Assembly: GCA_022821935.1 (NCBI GenBank)
Contig: JAJECR010000202.1
Coordinates: forward strand, 1-5,181
Source: Candidatus Latescibacterota bacterium
GTDB lineage: Bacteria; JAAXHH01
Direction of reading: 5' to 3'
Length of the DNA stretch: 5,181 nt
The notes under the pieces were generated by a model that saw only the letters and a list, made by a program, of their open reading frames with translations, had not been told where the DNA came from and made no database searches. Below are positions 1-5,181 of this stretch, one piece after another. Every line of letters begins with the position of its first letter. Within the stretch, counting starts at the first letter, position 1. The position numbers and the translations under genes were made by a program.

Positions 1-471
1 CCCGCCGATACCCGTATTGGCGCCGCCGTAGGGATCCAGCGCGGAAGGATGGTTGTGGGTCTCGACCTTGAAAACGAGGTGGAAGTCTTCGTCGAATTCG
101 ATGATGCCCGCGTTATCGACGAACACGGATACGCATTGGTCTTCGTCGCCCTTCTGCCGGCGGATATCTTCGGTAGCCTTCCTTATGGAGCGGGCGAAGA
201 GATTGTCGACGCGCTCCGTCTTTGTGCCCGTGACGTAATCGATGACTCCGTTGAAGACCTTGTGCTTGCAGTGTTCGGACCAGGTCTGGGCCAGCGTTTC
301 GATCTCCACGTCGGTCGGTTCGCGCCCGATCGAGGCGAAGTACCGGCGTATGGACCGCATCTCCTCCAGGTTGAGGGCCAGCATGCCATCCCGGCTCAAC
401 CGCATCATTTCATCGTCGGTCGCCTGCAGCAAGGGGACAGTCTCTACCGTTACGTCGACCTCGAGTGTCAT
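1..471 (-). CDS. purL: Phosphoribosylformylglycinamidine synthase, PurL subunit, N-terminal part (runs off left edge)
   Basis: FGAM synthase converts FGAR, glutamine and ATP to FGAM in cytosolic de novo purine synthesis; PurL carries the ATP-dependent synthetase site. The reading frame is open for 157 codons from the ATG at 471 to the window edge, so the C-terminal part is missing. A helical linker region (about residues 20-60) precedes the signature WSEHC at 64-68, whose His is the conserved active-site histidine of the family. The nucleotide-binding stretch FKVETHNHPSALDPYGG starts at 134 and continues to GANTGIGG at 150-157. The ATG overlaps the TGA of the upstream PurS-like gene (ATGA), and an AAGGGGG purine run lies just upstream, so translational coupling is likely. 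With PurS on a separate gene this is the split, multi-subunit form of the enzyme. A PurQ glutaminase should exist but is not in the window, unless it is fused to the unseen C-terminus. Confidence 0.95.
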   Translation of the reverse strand, partial: MTLEVDVTVETVPLLQATDDEMMRLSRDGMLALNLEEMRSIRRYFASIGREPTDVEIETLAQTWSEHCKHKVFNGVIDYVTGTKTERVDNLFARSIRKATEDIRRQKGDEDQCVSVFVDNAGIIEFDEDFHLVFKVETHNHPSALDPYGGANTGIGG

Positions 472-956
472 TTGCCCCCTTCGTAGCACGTGTATCTTTC
501 AATCACGTCGTTGGCCAGCAGCCTGCGGCATATGGTATCGATCTGCGGCCGGGCAAGCGGCCCCGTCAGGATGTACCCCCGCCCGGTTTCCACGGACTCA
601 ATCCCCGTGACGCCCAGGTCGCGGCTCCCTTTCAGCGTGGTTTCGCCCACGGCGTCGGTTACGCCCCGCCTGAACCATACCTCCACGCCCCACGCTCCGG
701 ATTCGACCGGCAGGCCCGCGTCGTCGATTTTCAGATTTTCCTGGGTGACCGGGTCGGCGAGGAGATCAGTGGTGATCCGGTCGATCTCGGCCGTCGACAG
801 ATCGCCGTGGAGCGCGTAGAGCCGGACATGTCGCACCCGTTCGACCCCGCTTATGCCCAGGTCGAGGATGTCTTCGCGGAGACCTTCTCCCACGGCGTCC
901 ACCACGTCTTTCTGGTTCGCGACGGCGATACGCCATGTTTTCGATTCCGCGGCCAT
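468..956 (-). CDS. purS: PurS-like subunit of FGAM synthase, tandem-duplicated (two PurS units)
   Basis: This 162-residue protein is about twice the usual PurS length of around 80. Residues 9-78 and 90-159 are two copies of the same fold unit in exact 81-residue register. DAVGE occurs at 20-24 and 101-105, DLG at 32-34 and 113-115, G-x-E-x-V at 37-41 and 118-122, ID at 58-59 and 139-140, and LLA at 65-67 and 146-148. Over residues 20-70 against 101-151 I count 23 identities in 51 positions without a gap. Known PurS is a small dimeric subunit that bridges PurL and PurQ, and the N-terminal domain of large fused PurL resembles a PurS dimer, so this chain probably supplies that dimer in one polypeptide. 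The ATG at 956 has AAGGA 8-9 nt upstream. The gene is first in the minus-strand unit and overlaps purL by 4 nt. The assignment rests on sequence pattern and on adjacency to purL. Confidence 0.85.
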   Translation of the reverse strand: MAAESKTWRIAVANQKDVVDAVGEGLREDILDLGISGVERVRHVRLYALHGDLSTAEIDRITTDLLADPVTQENLKIDDAGLPVESGAWGVEVWFRRGVTDAVGETTLKGSRDLGVTGIESVETGRGYILTGPLARPQIDTICRRLLANDVIERYTCYEGGK

Positions 957-1019
957 CCGCTGTTTCCTTGCGGGAAGGATCTCCGGTCCCGGGAGTATGC
1001 GTCAGATTTTGGGCGTACC

Positions 1020-1048
1020 AATGTATCCACCGGTCATTTCCCTGTCAA
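1020..1048 (-). promoter_or_regulatory. Sigma70-type promoter for the purS-purL unit
   Basis: Read on the minus strand, a perfect TTGACA (-35, plus-strand 1043-1048) is followed by a 17-nt spacer and TACATT (-10, 1020-1025, 4 of 6 consensus matches). Transcription would begin near 1013 and give a 5' leader of about 57 nt ahead of the purS ATG at 956. Position, orientation and spacing all fit. It has not been experimentally shown. Confidence 0.7.
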
Positions 1049-1061
1049 TCCTAAAGGGAAA
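1037..1061. promoter_or_regulatory. Interrupted palindrome between divergent promoters, candidate operator
   Basis: TTTCCCT at 1037-1043 and AGGGAAA at 1055-1061 are perfect 7-bp inverted arms separated by 11 bp. The palindrome encloses the -35 box of the purine promoter and ends 4 bp before the -35 box of the rpoD promoter. It lies upstream of both predicted transcript starts, so it would act as DNA rather than as an RNA hairpin. A dimeric regulator bound here could block the purine promoter and touch the rpoD one. It does not resemble the E. coli PurR operator, and the regulator is unknown. A chance occurrence is possible. Confidence 0.35.
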
Positions 1062-1065
1062 ACTC

Positions 1066-1094
1066 TTGACTTGGCGGCCTTTTTGGTATATTTT
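1066..1094 (+). promoter_or_regulatory. Sigma70-type promoter driving the rpoD leader
   Basis: TTGACT at 1066-1071 is followed by a 17-nt spacer and TATTTT at 1089-1094. The overlapping TATATT at 1087-1092 would give a 15-nt spacer instead. The surrounding run TATATTTTTAT is the most AT-rich stretch in this part of a GC-rich window. Transcription would start near 1101, about 335 nt before the rpoD start region. Its -35 box is 17 bp from that of the divergent purS promoter. Confidence 0.65.
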
Positions 1095-1305
1095 TATCAC
1101 ACTGGGAACTGTCACCCTGGCACAGCCTTCTTGTAAGCCTGTCCACGGCTGGACTCCGGTTTTATTCGATGGCAACCCTTCTTCAGTTCCCTCTGTCTGA
1201 GCAACGACGCTAATCCAGTATTTAAACGCGCACCCGCCGGATTGTCCTTTCCAATTGTCTGACGACGGCGCCTTTGCCGCTCGCATATTTTGAACAGGAA
1301 TCTGT

Positions 1306-1377
1306 ATGGCACGCATCGTTCGGCACGCCGTTAACTCCGCAAAGGACCGCGCTGTAACGGGAACCGGACCTGCATAG
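1306..1377 (+). CDS. Possible 23-residue upstream ORF in the rpoD leader
   Basis: The ATG at 1306 has AGGA (1296-1299) 6 nt upstream, a good Shine-Dalgarno arrangement. The frame runs 23 codons, beginning MARIVRHAVNSAKD, to a TAG at 1375-1377. The peptide is basic and I recognise no family; it does not match ribosomal protein bS21, which often precedes dnaG-rpoD elsewhere. It ends about 60 nt before the rpoD start region, so translation through it could influence leader folding. A frame this short can easily arise by chance. Confidence 0.2.
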   Translation: MARIVRHAVNSAKDRAVTGTGPA

Positions 1378-1420
1378 GCCGAAACGGAAGGGACGCGCCG
1401 CGCGTGGCGCATGGCGTGGA

Positions 1421-1430
1421 GGGGAGGTGA
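1421..1430 (+). promoter_or_regulatory. Strong Shine-Dalgarno sequence that decides the rpoD start
   Basis: GGGGAGGTGA is nearly complementary to the 16S rRNA tail. It is followed by the 6-nt spacer AGCAAG and then ATC at 1437, the expected spacing for a start codon. It lies 81 nt upstream of the first in-frame ATG (1512), which has no recognisable Shine-Dalgarno of its own. Its last three bases are the in-frame TGA (1428-1430) that closes the rpoD frame upstream, so translation cannot begin before 1431. Confidence 0.7.
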
Positions 1431-1436
1431 AGCAAG

Positions 1437-2312
1437 ATCGGCACATCATATCAAGAGTCCTATGGCAACGGGGCGAGATACGAACAGGCGCTGTACCGCT
1501 ACCTGGCCGAAATGTCCAAATATCCCTTGATAACGGCCGAGGAAGAGGTAAGGCTGGCCCGCCTGATCAAGCAGGGCGACCAGAAAGCACTGGATAAGCT
1601 GGTGAAGGCCAATCTGCGATTCGTCGTCAGCGTGGCCCGGCAGTACCAGAACTACGGCCTGCCCCTGCTGGACATGATCAACGAAGGCAACATGGGCCTG
1701 ATGCGGGCCGCCAAGAAGTTCGACGAAACCAGGGGGTACAAGTTTATATCCTATGCCGTCTGGTGGATACGCCAGGCCATCATACAGTCCATAGCCAACC
1801 AGTCGAGGACCGTTCGCGTCCCGGTCAATCGCTCCGAAGAACTTCGCCGTATCAAGCAGACCTCCAAGCATCTGCAACACGAACTCGGCCGCAAACCGGA
1901 CATAGACGAAATCGCCCAGGAAATGGATATTTCGGTCGAAGAAATCAACGAGGCCCTCAGTTCGTTCAGCCACTGCATCTCCCTGGACGTCCCCTTCAAT
2001 CACGACGACGACCGCAGCCTGCTCGACCTCCTGCCCGATGAAATGCAGACGGCGCCGGACGAGAGCACTATGCTGCAGTTCCTGAAGTCGGACGTCGGCA
2101 AGGTACTGGACACCCTTCCGCCCCGCGAGGCGGAAGTGATCCGCCTGTACTTCGGCGTAGGGTCGGAAAGGGCCCACACGCTCGAGGAAATCGGCATTCG
2201 TTTCGGTCTGACGCGGGAACGGATACGCCAGATCAAGGAACGGGCGCTGCAGCGTCTGCGGCACGCGACCCGCAGCGGGAAGCTCAGCCCCTATCTCCGG
2301 GACGACGACTGA
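1437..2312 (+). CDS. rpoD: Primary sigma-70 factor, RpoD/SigA family; start probably upstream of the first ATG
   Basis: This is the RNA polymerase specificity subunit that recognises housekeeping promoters. Numbering from the ATG at 1512: region 2 runs from NLRFVVSVARQYQ (34-46) through INEGNMGL and FDETRGYKFISYAVWWIRQAI, which contains the -10-recognition helix 2.4 (about 81-94). Region 3 spans about 107-170, including LDVPF of the 3.2 finger. Region 4 begins at LDTLPPREAEVIRLYFG, with the -35-binding helix-turn-helix at TLEEIGIRFGLTRERIRQI (223-241). There is no region 1.1, as in short FCB-group sigma factors. The frame stays open and conserved upstream of 1512: ALYRYLAE plus MSKYPLIT form region 1.2. 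It reaches back to 1431 without ATG, GTG or TTG. The in-frame ATC at 1437, placed just after a strong Shine-Dalgarno, gives 291 residues, the expected family length. The conservative ATG start at 1512 gives 266 residues and cuts region 1.2. Function is near certain; the start is not. Confidence 0.93.
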   Translation: MGTSYQESYGNGARYEQALYRYLAEMSKYPLITAEEEVRLARLIKQGDQKALDKLVKANLRFVVSVARQYQNYGLPLLDMINEGNMGLMRAAKKFDETRGYKFISYAVWWIRQAIIQSIANQSRTVRVPVNRSEELRRIKQTSKHLQHELGRKPDIDEIAQEMDISVEEINEALSSFSHCISLDVPFNHDDDRSLLDLLPDEMQTAPDESTMLQFLKSDVGKVLDTLPPREAEVIRLYFGVGSERAHTLEEIGIRFGLTRERIRQIKERALQRLRHATRSGKLSPYLRDDD

Positions 2313-2342
2313 GGGCGGTTTGCCCTTGGAATACAGCAACAG

Positions 2343-2380
2343 CCCCGGCGCGGCCATACGCTGTCCCGCCGGGGTTTTTT
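2343..2380 (+). terminator. Intrinsic terminator of rpoD
   Basis: A perfect 8-bp GC stem, CCCCGGCG (2343-2350) pairing with CGCCGGGG (2367-2374), encloses a 16-nt loop and is followed directly by six T residues (2375-2380). It begins 30 nt after the rpoD stop codon and should separate rpoD from secA. The opposite strand has no T-run after the stem, so it is expected to act on plus-strand transcripts only. Confidence 0.88.
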
Positions 2381-2391
2381 CATGAGAAATG

Positions 2392-2417
2392 GAACCGGAA
2401 ACCAGCCGCTCCGGTTC
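2392..2417. repeat. Inverted repeat between the rpoD terminator and secA
   Basis: GAACCGGA (2392-2399) and TCCGGTTC (2410-2417) form a perfect 8-bp stem with a 10-nt loop, 12 nt after the terminator T-run. No T-run follows on either strand, so it is not an intrinsic terminator. It could be an RNA 3'-end stabiliser for read-through transcripts, an operator for secA, or a chance repeat. Confidence 0.45.
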
Positions 2418-2428
2418 TAAGAAAAGAG

Positions 2429-2457
2429 TTGTTTCAGGCCGCCTGCGCCTGTAAGTT
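2429..2457 (+). promoter_or_regulatory. Weak candidate promoter for secA
   Basis: TTGTTT (2429-2434), a 17-nt spacer and TAAGTT (2452-2457) match the sigma70 consensus only 3 of 6 at each box. It is proposed because a strong terminator isolates secA from rpoD, so secA needs its own start somewhere in 2381-2510, and this is the best-spaced pair I found. A transcript starting near 2464 would have a leader of about 57 nt. Confidence 0.25.
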
Positions 2458-2520
2458 TCATCGTTGGAAAACAACGAGGACCAGTCCGTCTCCGCGGCAC
2501 GGCACGAAGGACGAAACTTC

Positions 2521-5181
2521 ATGATCACCCGGTTCAAGAACCTGATCTCCGGTGCTTTCGGGACCAAGCACGACAGGGACGTCAAGCGGTTGGCGCCGAT
2601 CGTCGAAGCCGTCAACGAATGGGCCGACGAATACCAGGCGCTCGACGAAGACCAGTTCCCCGAAAAGACGCGGGAGTTCCGCGCCCGGTGGGAGGACGGC
2701 GAAGAACTGGACGAAATCCTGCCCGAGGCCTTCGGCCTGGTCAAGGAAGCGTGCCGGCGCATGCTCGGCAGGTCCTGGGTCGTCCCCGGCCAGGGCGAGA
2801 TGGAGTGGGACATGATCCCCTACGACGTGCAGATCATCGGCGGTGTCGTGCTCCACGAAGGCAAGATCGCCGAGATGGCGACGGGAGAGGGCAAGACGCT
2901 CGTGGCCCTGTTCCCCATGTATCTGAACGGCCTGACCGGCCAGGGCGCCCACCTGGTGACGCACAACGAGTTCCTCGCCAAGCGCGACCGGGCCTGGATG
3001 GGACCGGTATTCGAGTTCCTCGGGCTGACGGTCGAATGTCTCGAGAATAACGATCCCGACGTAGAGCGCAAGAAAACGGGCTACCAGGCGGACGTGACCT
3101 ACGGGACCACCAATGAATTCGGTTTCGACTACCTCCGGGACAACATGAAGTGGCGCCTGGAGGACCGCGTGCAGCGGGGGCATCCTTACGCGATCGTGGA
3201 CGAGGTGGACTCCATCCTGATCGATGAAGCGCGCACGCCCCTCATCATCGCGGGGCAGGTAAGCGAATCAAACAGCGGGAAGTACGCCGAATCGTTGCCG
3301 GACGTACAGAAGCTCGTGCGCGCCCAGACCCGCTTCGCGGCGAAGATCATCGCGGATGCGGAGGCGCTGCTGGATAACGAGGAGGACGACTACGACGCCG
3401 GGACCCGGCTGTTGCAGGCCCAGCGGGGCATGCCGAAGAACAAGAAGCTCCTGAAACTGCAGCAGGAACCCGGCATCAAGAAGCTCATACAGCAGGTGGA
3501 GGGGGACTACATTCGGGAAAAGAAGATGCCCGTGCTGGACGATGATCTCTTCTTCACGGTCGATGAGAAGACCCGTCACACCGAGATCAACGAGAAGGGC
3601 CGGGAACTCCTGTCGCCAGGCGAACAGGAGCTTTTCATCATCCCCGATCTCAGCGAAGGCATCGTGGAAATCGATTCGGACGAGGGGCTGACCGACGAGC
3701 AGAAGAATGAGAAGAAGGCCGCGCTGGAGAAGCTCTACGCCGAACGCAGCGAACGCATCCACAACATGCACCAGCTGCTCCAGGCCTACGCGATCTACGA
3801 GAAGGACATTGATTACGTCATCGAGAACGGGAAGGTCGTGCTGGTCGATACCTTCACGGGCCGGCTGATGTACGGGCGGCGGCTGGCCGAAGGCCTCCAC
3901 CAGGCTATCGAAGCCAAGGAAGGCGTGAAGATCGAGCAGGAGACGCGCACCGTCGCTTCCATAACGATCCAGAATTACTTCCGCATGTACGAGAAGCTGG
4001 CGGGCATGACCGGTACGGCGGTGACCGAAGCGAGCGAGTTTTTCGCGATCTACAAGATGGACGTGGTGGAGATCCCCACCAACAAGCCGGTGCAACGCAC
4101 GGACTTCGAAGACGTCGTATACCGTACCCGCCGGGAGAAGTACAACGCGGTCCTGGACGAAATCGAGGAATTGAACGGGCAGCGCCAGCCTATCCTGATC
4201 GGGACCACCTCCGTCGACGCTTCGGAAACGCTGAGCCGCATGCTGAAACGGCGGGGGATCAGGCACAACGTGCTGAACGCCAAGTTCCACCAGCAGGAGG
4301 CGGAAATCATCGCGAAGGCCGGGCAGCCCGGTTCCGTGACCATTGCCACGAACATGGCGGGCCGGGGCACCGACATCAAGCTCGGCACGGGTGTGGTGGA
4401 ACTCGGCGGGCTCCATATCATCGGGACGGAACGCCACGAAGCCCGCCGTATCGACCGCCAGCTCCGCGGCCGTTCCGGACGCCAGGGAGACCCGGGTTCC
4501 TCGCGTTTCTACCTCTCTCTAGAGGATGACCTGATGCGGCTCTTCGGTTCCGAGCGCATCGCGAACGTCATGGACCGCCTGAAGATACCGGACGGGGAAG
4601 TGATCGAGCACGCCATGGTGACCCGGTCCATCGAACGGGCCCAGAAGCGGGTGGAAGCCCAGCATTTCGACATGCGAAAGCACGTGCTCGAGTACGACAA
4701 TGTCATGAACCAGCAGCGCGAAGCCGTGTACGACCGCCGCCTGCATGCCCTCGAGCGGAAGGATCTCAGGAACGACGTCATCGAGATGATTCGGGGGGTC
4801 GCCGAACGGAAAGTGGCGGAGTACACCGATCCCAAGACCTATCCCGAAGACTGGGCGCTGGACGAGTTGAGCGCCGACCTGGCCCGCAACTTCCACGTCG
4901 CCGTGGCCGTGGCCGAAGACGAAATGGCCGATCTGAACGTGGAATCGCTGGTGGAACTGGTCAACGAGAAGATGATGGAATCCTACGAGCGGAAGGAAAC
5001 GGCCCTGGCGCCTTCTCCCGAACTGATGCGCGACCTGGAGCGCTTCGCCACGCTGCACGTAATCGACAACGCCTGGCAGGAACACCTGTACGAGATCGAC
5101 CGGATGCGGGAGGGCATCGGCCTGCGCGCCTACGGCCAGCTGGATCCCCTGATCCAGTATAAAAAAGAAGCCTACGCCATG
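2521..5181 (+). CDS. secA: Preprotein translocase ATPase SecA, N-terminal 887 residues (runs off right edge)
   Basis: SecA is the ATPase motor that pushes unfolded preproteins through SecYEG at the inner membrane. The ATG at 2521 has AAGGA 9 nt upstream. In order: NBD1 with Walker A MATGEGKT (119-126) and Walker B VDEVDSILIDEA (226-237); the preprotein-binding domain (about 245-430) with FTVDEK at 345-350; NBD2 with TNMAGRGTDIK (610-620) and QLRGRSGRQGD (647-657); the long scaffold helix RSIERAQKRVEAQ (702-714) and LEYDNVMNQQR (723-733); and the two-helix finger, where Tyr871 aligns with E. coli Tyr794. There is a roughly 55-60 residue charged insertion at about 280-338 relative to E. coli, and the segment after GRGTDIK is about 35 residues shorter; both are Bacteroidetes/FCB-type features. 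The usual TVNDYLA of motif Ia reads THNEFLA (147-153). The end of the helical domain and the C-terminal linker lie outside the window; full length is probably over 1000 residues. Confidence 0.97.
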   Translation, partial: MITRFKNLISGAFGTKHDRDVKRLAPIVEAVNEWADEYQALDEDQFPEKTREFRARWEDGEELDEILPEAFGLVKEACRRMLGRSWVVPGQGEMEWDMIPYDVQIIGGVVLHEGKIAEMATGEGKTLVALFPMYLNGLTGQGAHLVTHNEFLAKRDRAWMGPVFEFLGLTVECLENNDPDVERKKTGYQADVTYGTTNEFGFDYLRDNMKWRLEDRVQRGHPYAIVDEVDSILIDEARTPLIIAGQVSESNSGKYAESLPDVQKLVRAQTRFAAKIIADAEALLDNEEDDYDAGTRLLQAQRGMPKNKKLLKLQQEPGIKKLIQQVEGDYIREKKMPVLDDDLFFTVDEKTRHTEINEKGRELLSPGEQELFIIPDLSEGIVEIDSDEGLTDEQKNEKKAALEKLYAERSERIHNMHQLLQAYAIYEKDIDYVIENGKVVLVDTFTGRLMYGRRLAEGLHQAIEAKEGVKIEQETRTVASITIQNYFRMYEKLAGMTGTAVTEASEFFAIYKMDVVEIPTNKPVQRTDFEDVVYRTRREKYNAVLDEIEELNGQRQPILIGTTSVDASETLSRMLKRRGIRHNVLNAKFHQQEAEIIAKAGQPGSVTIATNMAGRGTDIKLGTGVVELGGLHIIGTERHEARRIDRQLRGRSGRQGDPGSSRFYLSLEDDLMRLFGSERIANVMDRLKIPDGEVIEHAMVTRSIERAQKRVEAQHFDMRKHVLEYDNVMNQQREAVYDRRLHALERKDLRNDVIEMIRGVAERKVAEYTDPKTYPEDWALDELSADLARNFHVAVAVAEDEMADLNVESLVELVNEKMMESYERKETALAPSPELMRDLERFATLHVIDNAWQEHLYEIDRMREGIGLRAYGQLDPLIQYKKEAYAM

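Larger units (their letters stand above)
1101..1436 (+). other. Long leader of the rpoD gene; no confident gene in it
   Basis: About 335 nt separate the predicted transcript start from the sigma-factor start region. I see no tRNA, tmRNA, RNase P, 6S or named riboswitch signature, and no reading frame that resembles a known protein. Local structures include a small hairpin at 1141-1154 (GTCCA, CGGC loop, TGGAC) followed after five bases by a broken U-run (TTTTATT, 1160-1166), and a GC-rich ACGCG-CCG-CGCGT hairpin at 1393-1405 just ahead of the Shine-Dalgarno sequence. A 23-codon reading frame lies at 1306-1377. The length suggests post-transcriptional control of the sigma gene, but nothing here proves it. 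A second, unrecognised promoter closer to rpoD is also possible. Confidence 0.4.

Noticed and set aside
49..486. 145-codon plus-strand frame opposite purL
   Set aside because: It is antisense to the conserved WSEHC and ETHNHPS motifs of PurL, so it is a shadow frame.
465..1136. 223-codon plus-strand frame across the purS region
   Set aside because: It is antisense to the PurS-like gene, runs through both predicted promoters, and has no recognisable domain.
1141..1166. Hairpin plus U-rich tail as an attenuator in the rpoD leader
   Set aside because: The stem is only 5 bp, five bases separate it from the T-run, and the T-run is broken by an A; too weak to call a terminator.
1002..1412. 136-codon minus-strand frame in the rpoD leader
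   Set aside because: It would cover both divergent promoters and the palindrome, and its product has no recognisable features; the intergenic reading is better supported.
1411..1530. ATG at 1411 as an rpoD start with a frameshift into the sigma frame
   Set aside because: It is in a different frame, overlaps the Shine-Dalgarno itself, and no slippery sequence is evident. Direct initiation near 1437 is simpler.
1446..2813. 455-codon minus-strand open frame antisense to rpoD and the start of secA
   Set aside because: It lies opposite two unmistakable conserved genes, spans the terminator, and its product resembles no protein family. Long antisense frames are common in GC-rich coding DNA.
3268..4437. 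389-codon minus-strand open frame inside secA
   Set aside because: It is entirely antisense to conserved SecA domains and its composition is typical of a codon-bias shadow.

Overview
The window holds core housekeeping genes from a GC-rich bacterium. It has a divergent pair of transcription units meeting near position 1055, and a third gene downstream. On the minus strand are a PurS-like gene (468-956) and the first 157 codons of purL (1-471), which runs off the left edge. On the plus strand are a primary sigma factor of the rpoD/sigA family (about 1437-2312), a strong intrinsic terminator, and the first 887 codons of secA (2521-5181), which runs off the right edge. No mobile element, CRISPR array, tRNA or rRNA was seen.

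Organism: the SecA has features I associate with the Bacteroidetes/FCB type. These are an insertion before GG(V/I)VL in NBD1, a roughly 55-60 residue insertion at the start of the preprotein-binding domain, and a short GRGTDIKLG-to-GGLHIIGTERH connection. The sigma factor is short and lacks region 1.1, as in the same group. The two promoters in the divergent region look like ordinary TTGAC/TAtatT promoters rather than the Bacteroidota TTTG/TAnnTTTG type, and the GC content is high. I infer a GC-rich FCB-like lineage (Gemmatimonadota, Latescibacterota or similar candidate phyla) rather than Bacteroidota proper. This is inference, not a search result.

Layout: the left third (1-956) encodes two subunits of FGAM synthase, the fourth step of de novo purine synthesis, with the two genes overlapping by ATGA. 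The PurS-like protein is a gap-free tandem duplication of a PurS unit with an 81-residue period. Positions 957-1436 are noncoding on present evidence. They hold back-to-back promoters whose -35 boxes are 17 bp apart, a 7-bp-arm interrupted palindrome that could be an operator, and a leader of roughly 340 nt in front of the sigma gene. Positions 2313-2520 hold the sigma-gene terminator, a second hairpin and a weak candidate promoter for secA.

The most notable points are the sigma-factor start and the duplicated PurS protein. The sigma reading frame extends upstream of its first ATG (1512) through conserved region 1.2, but contains no ATG, GTG or TTG there. A near-perfect Shine-Dalgarno sequence sits just before an in-frame ATC (1437). 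The gene therefore either uses a rare AUC start or has suffered a sequence error or mutation at its start. No novel multi-gene system is visible.
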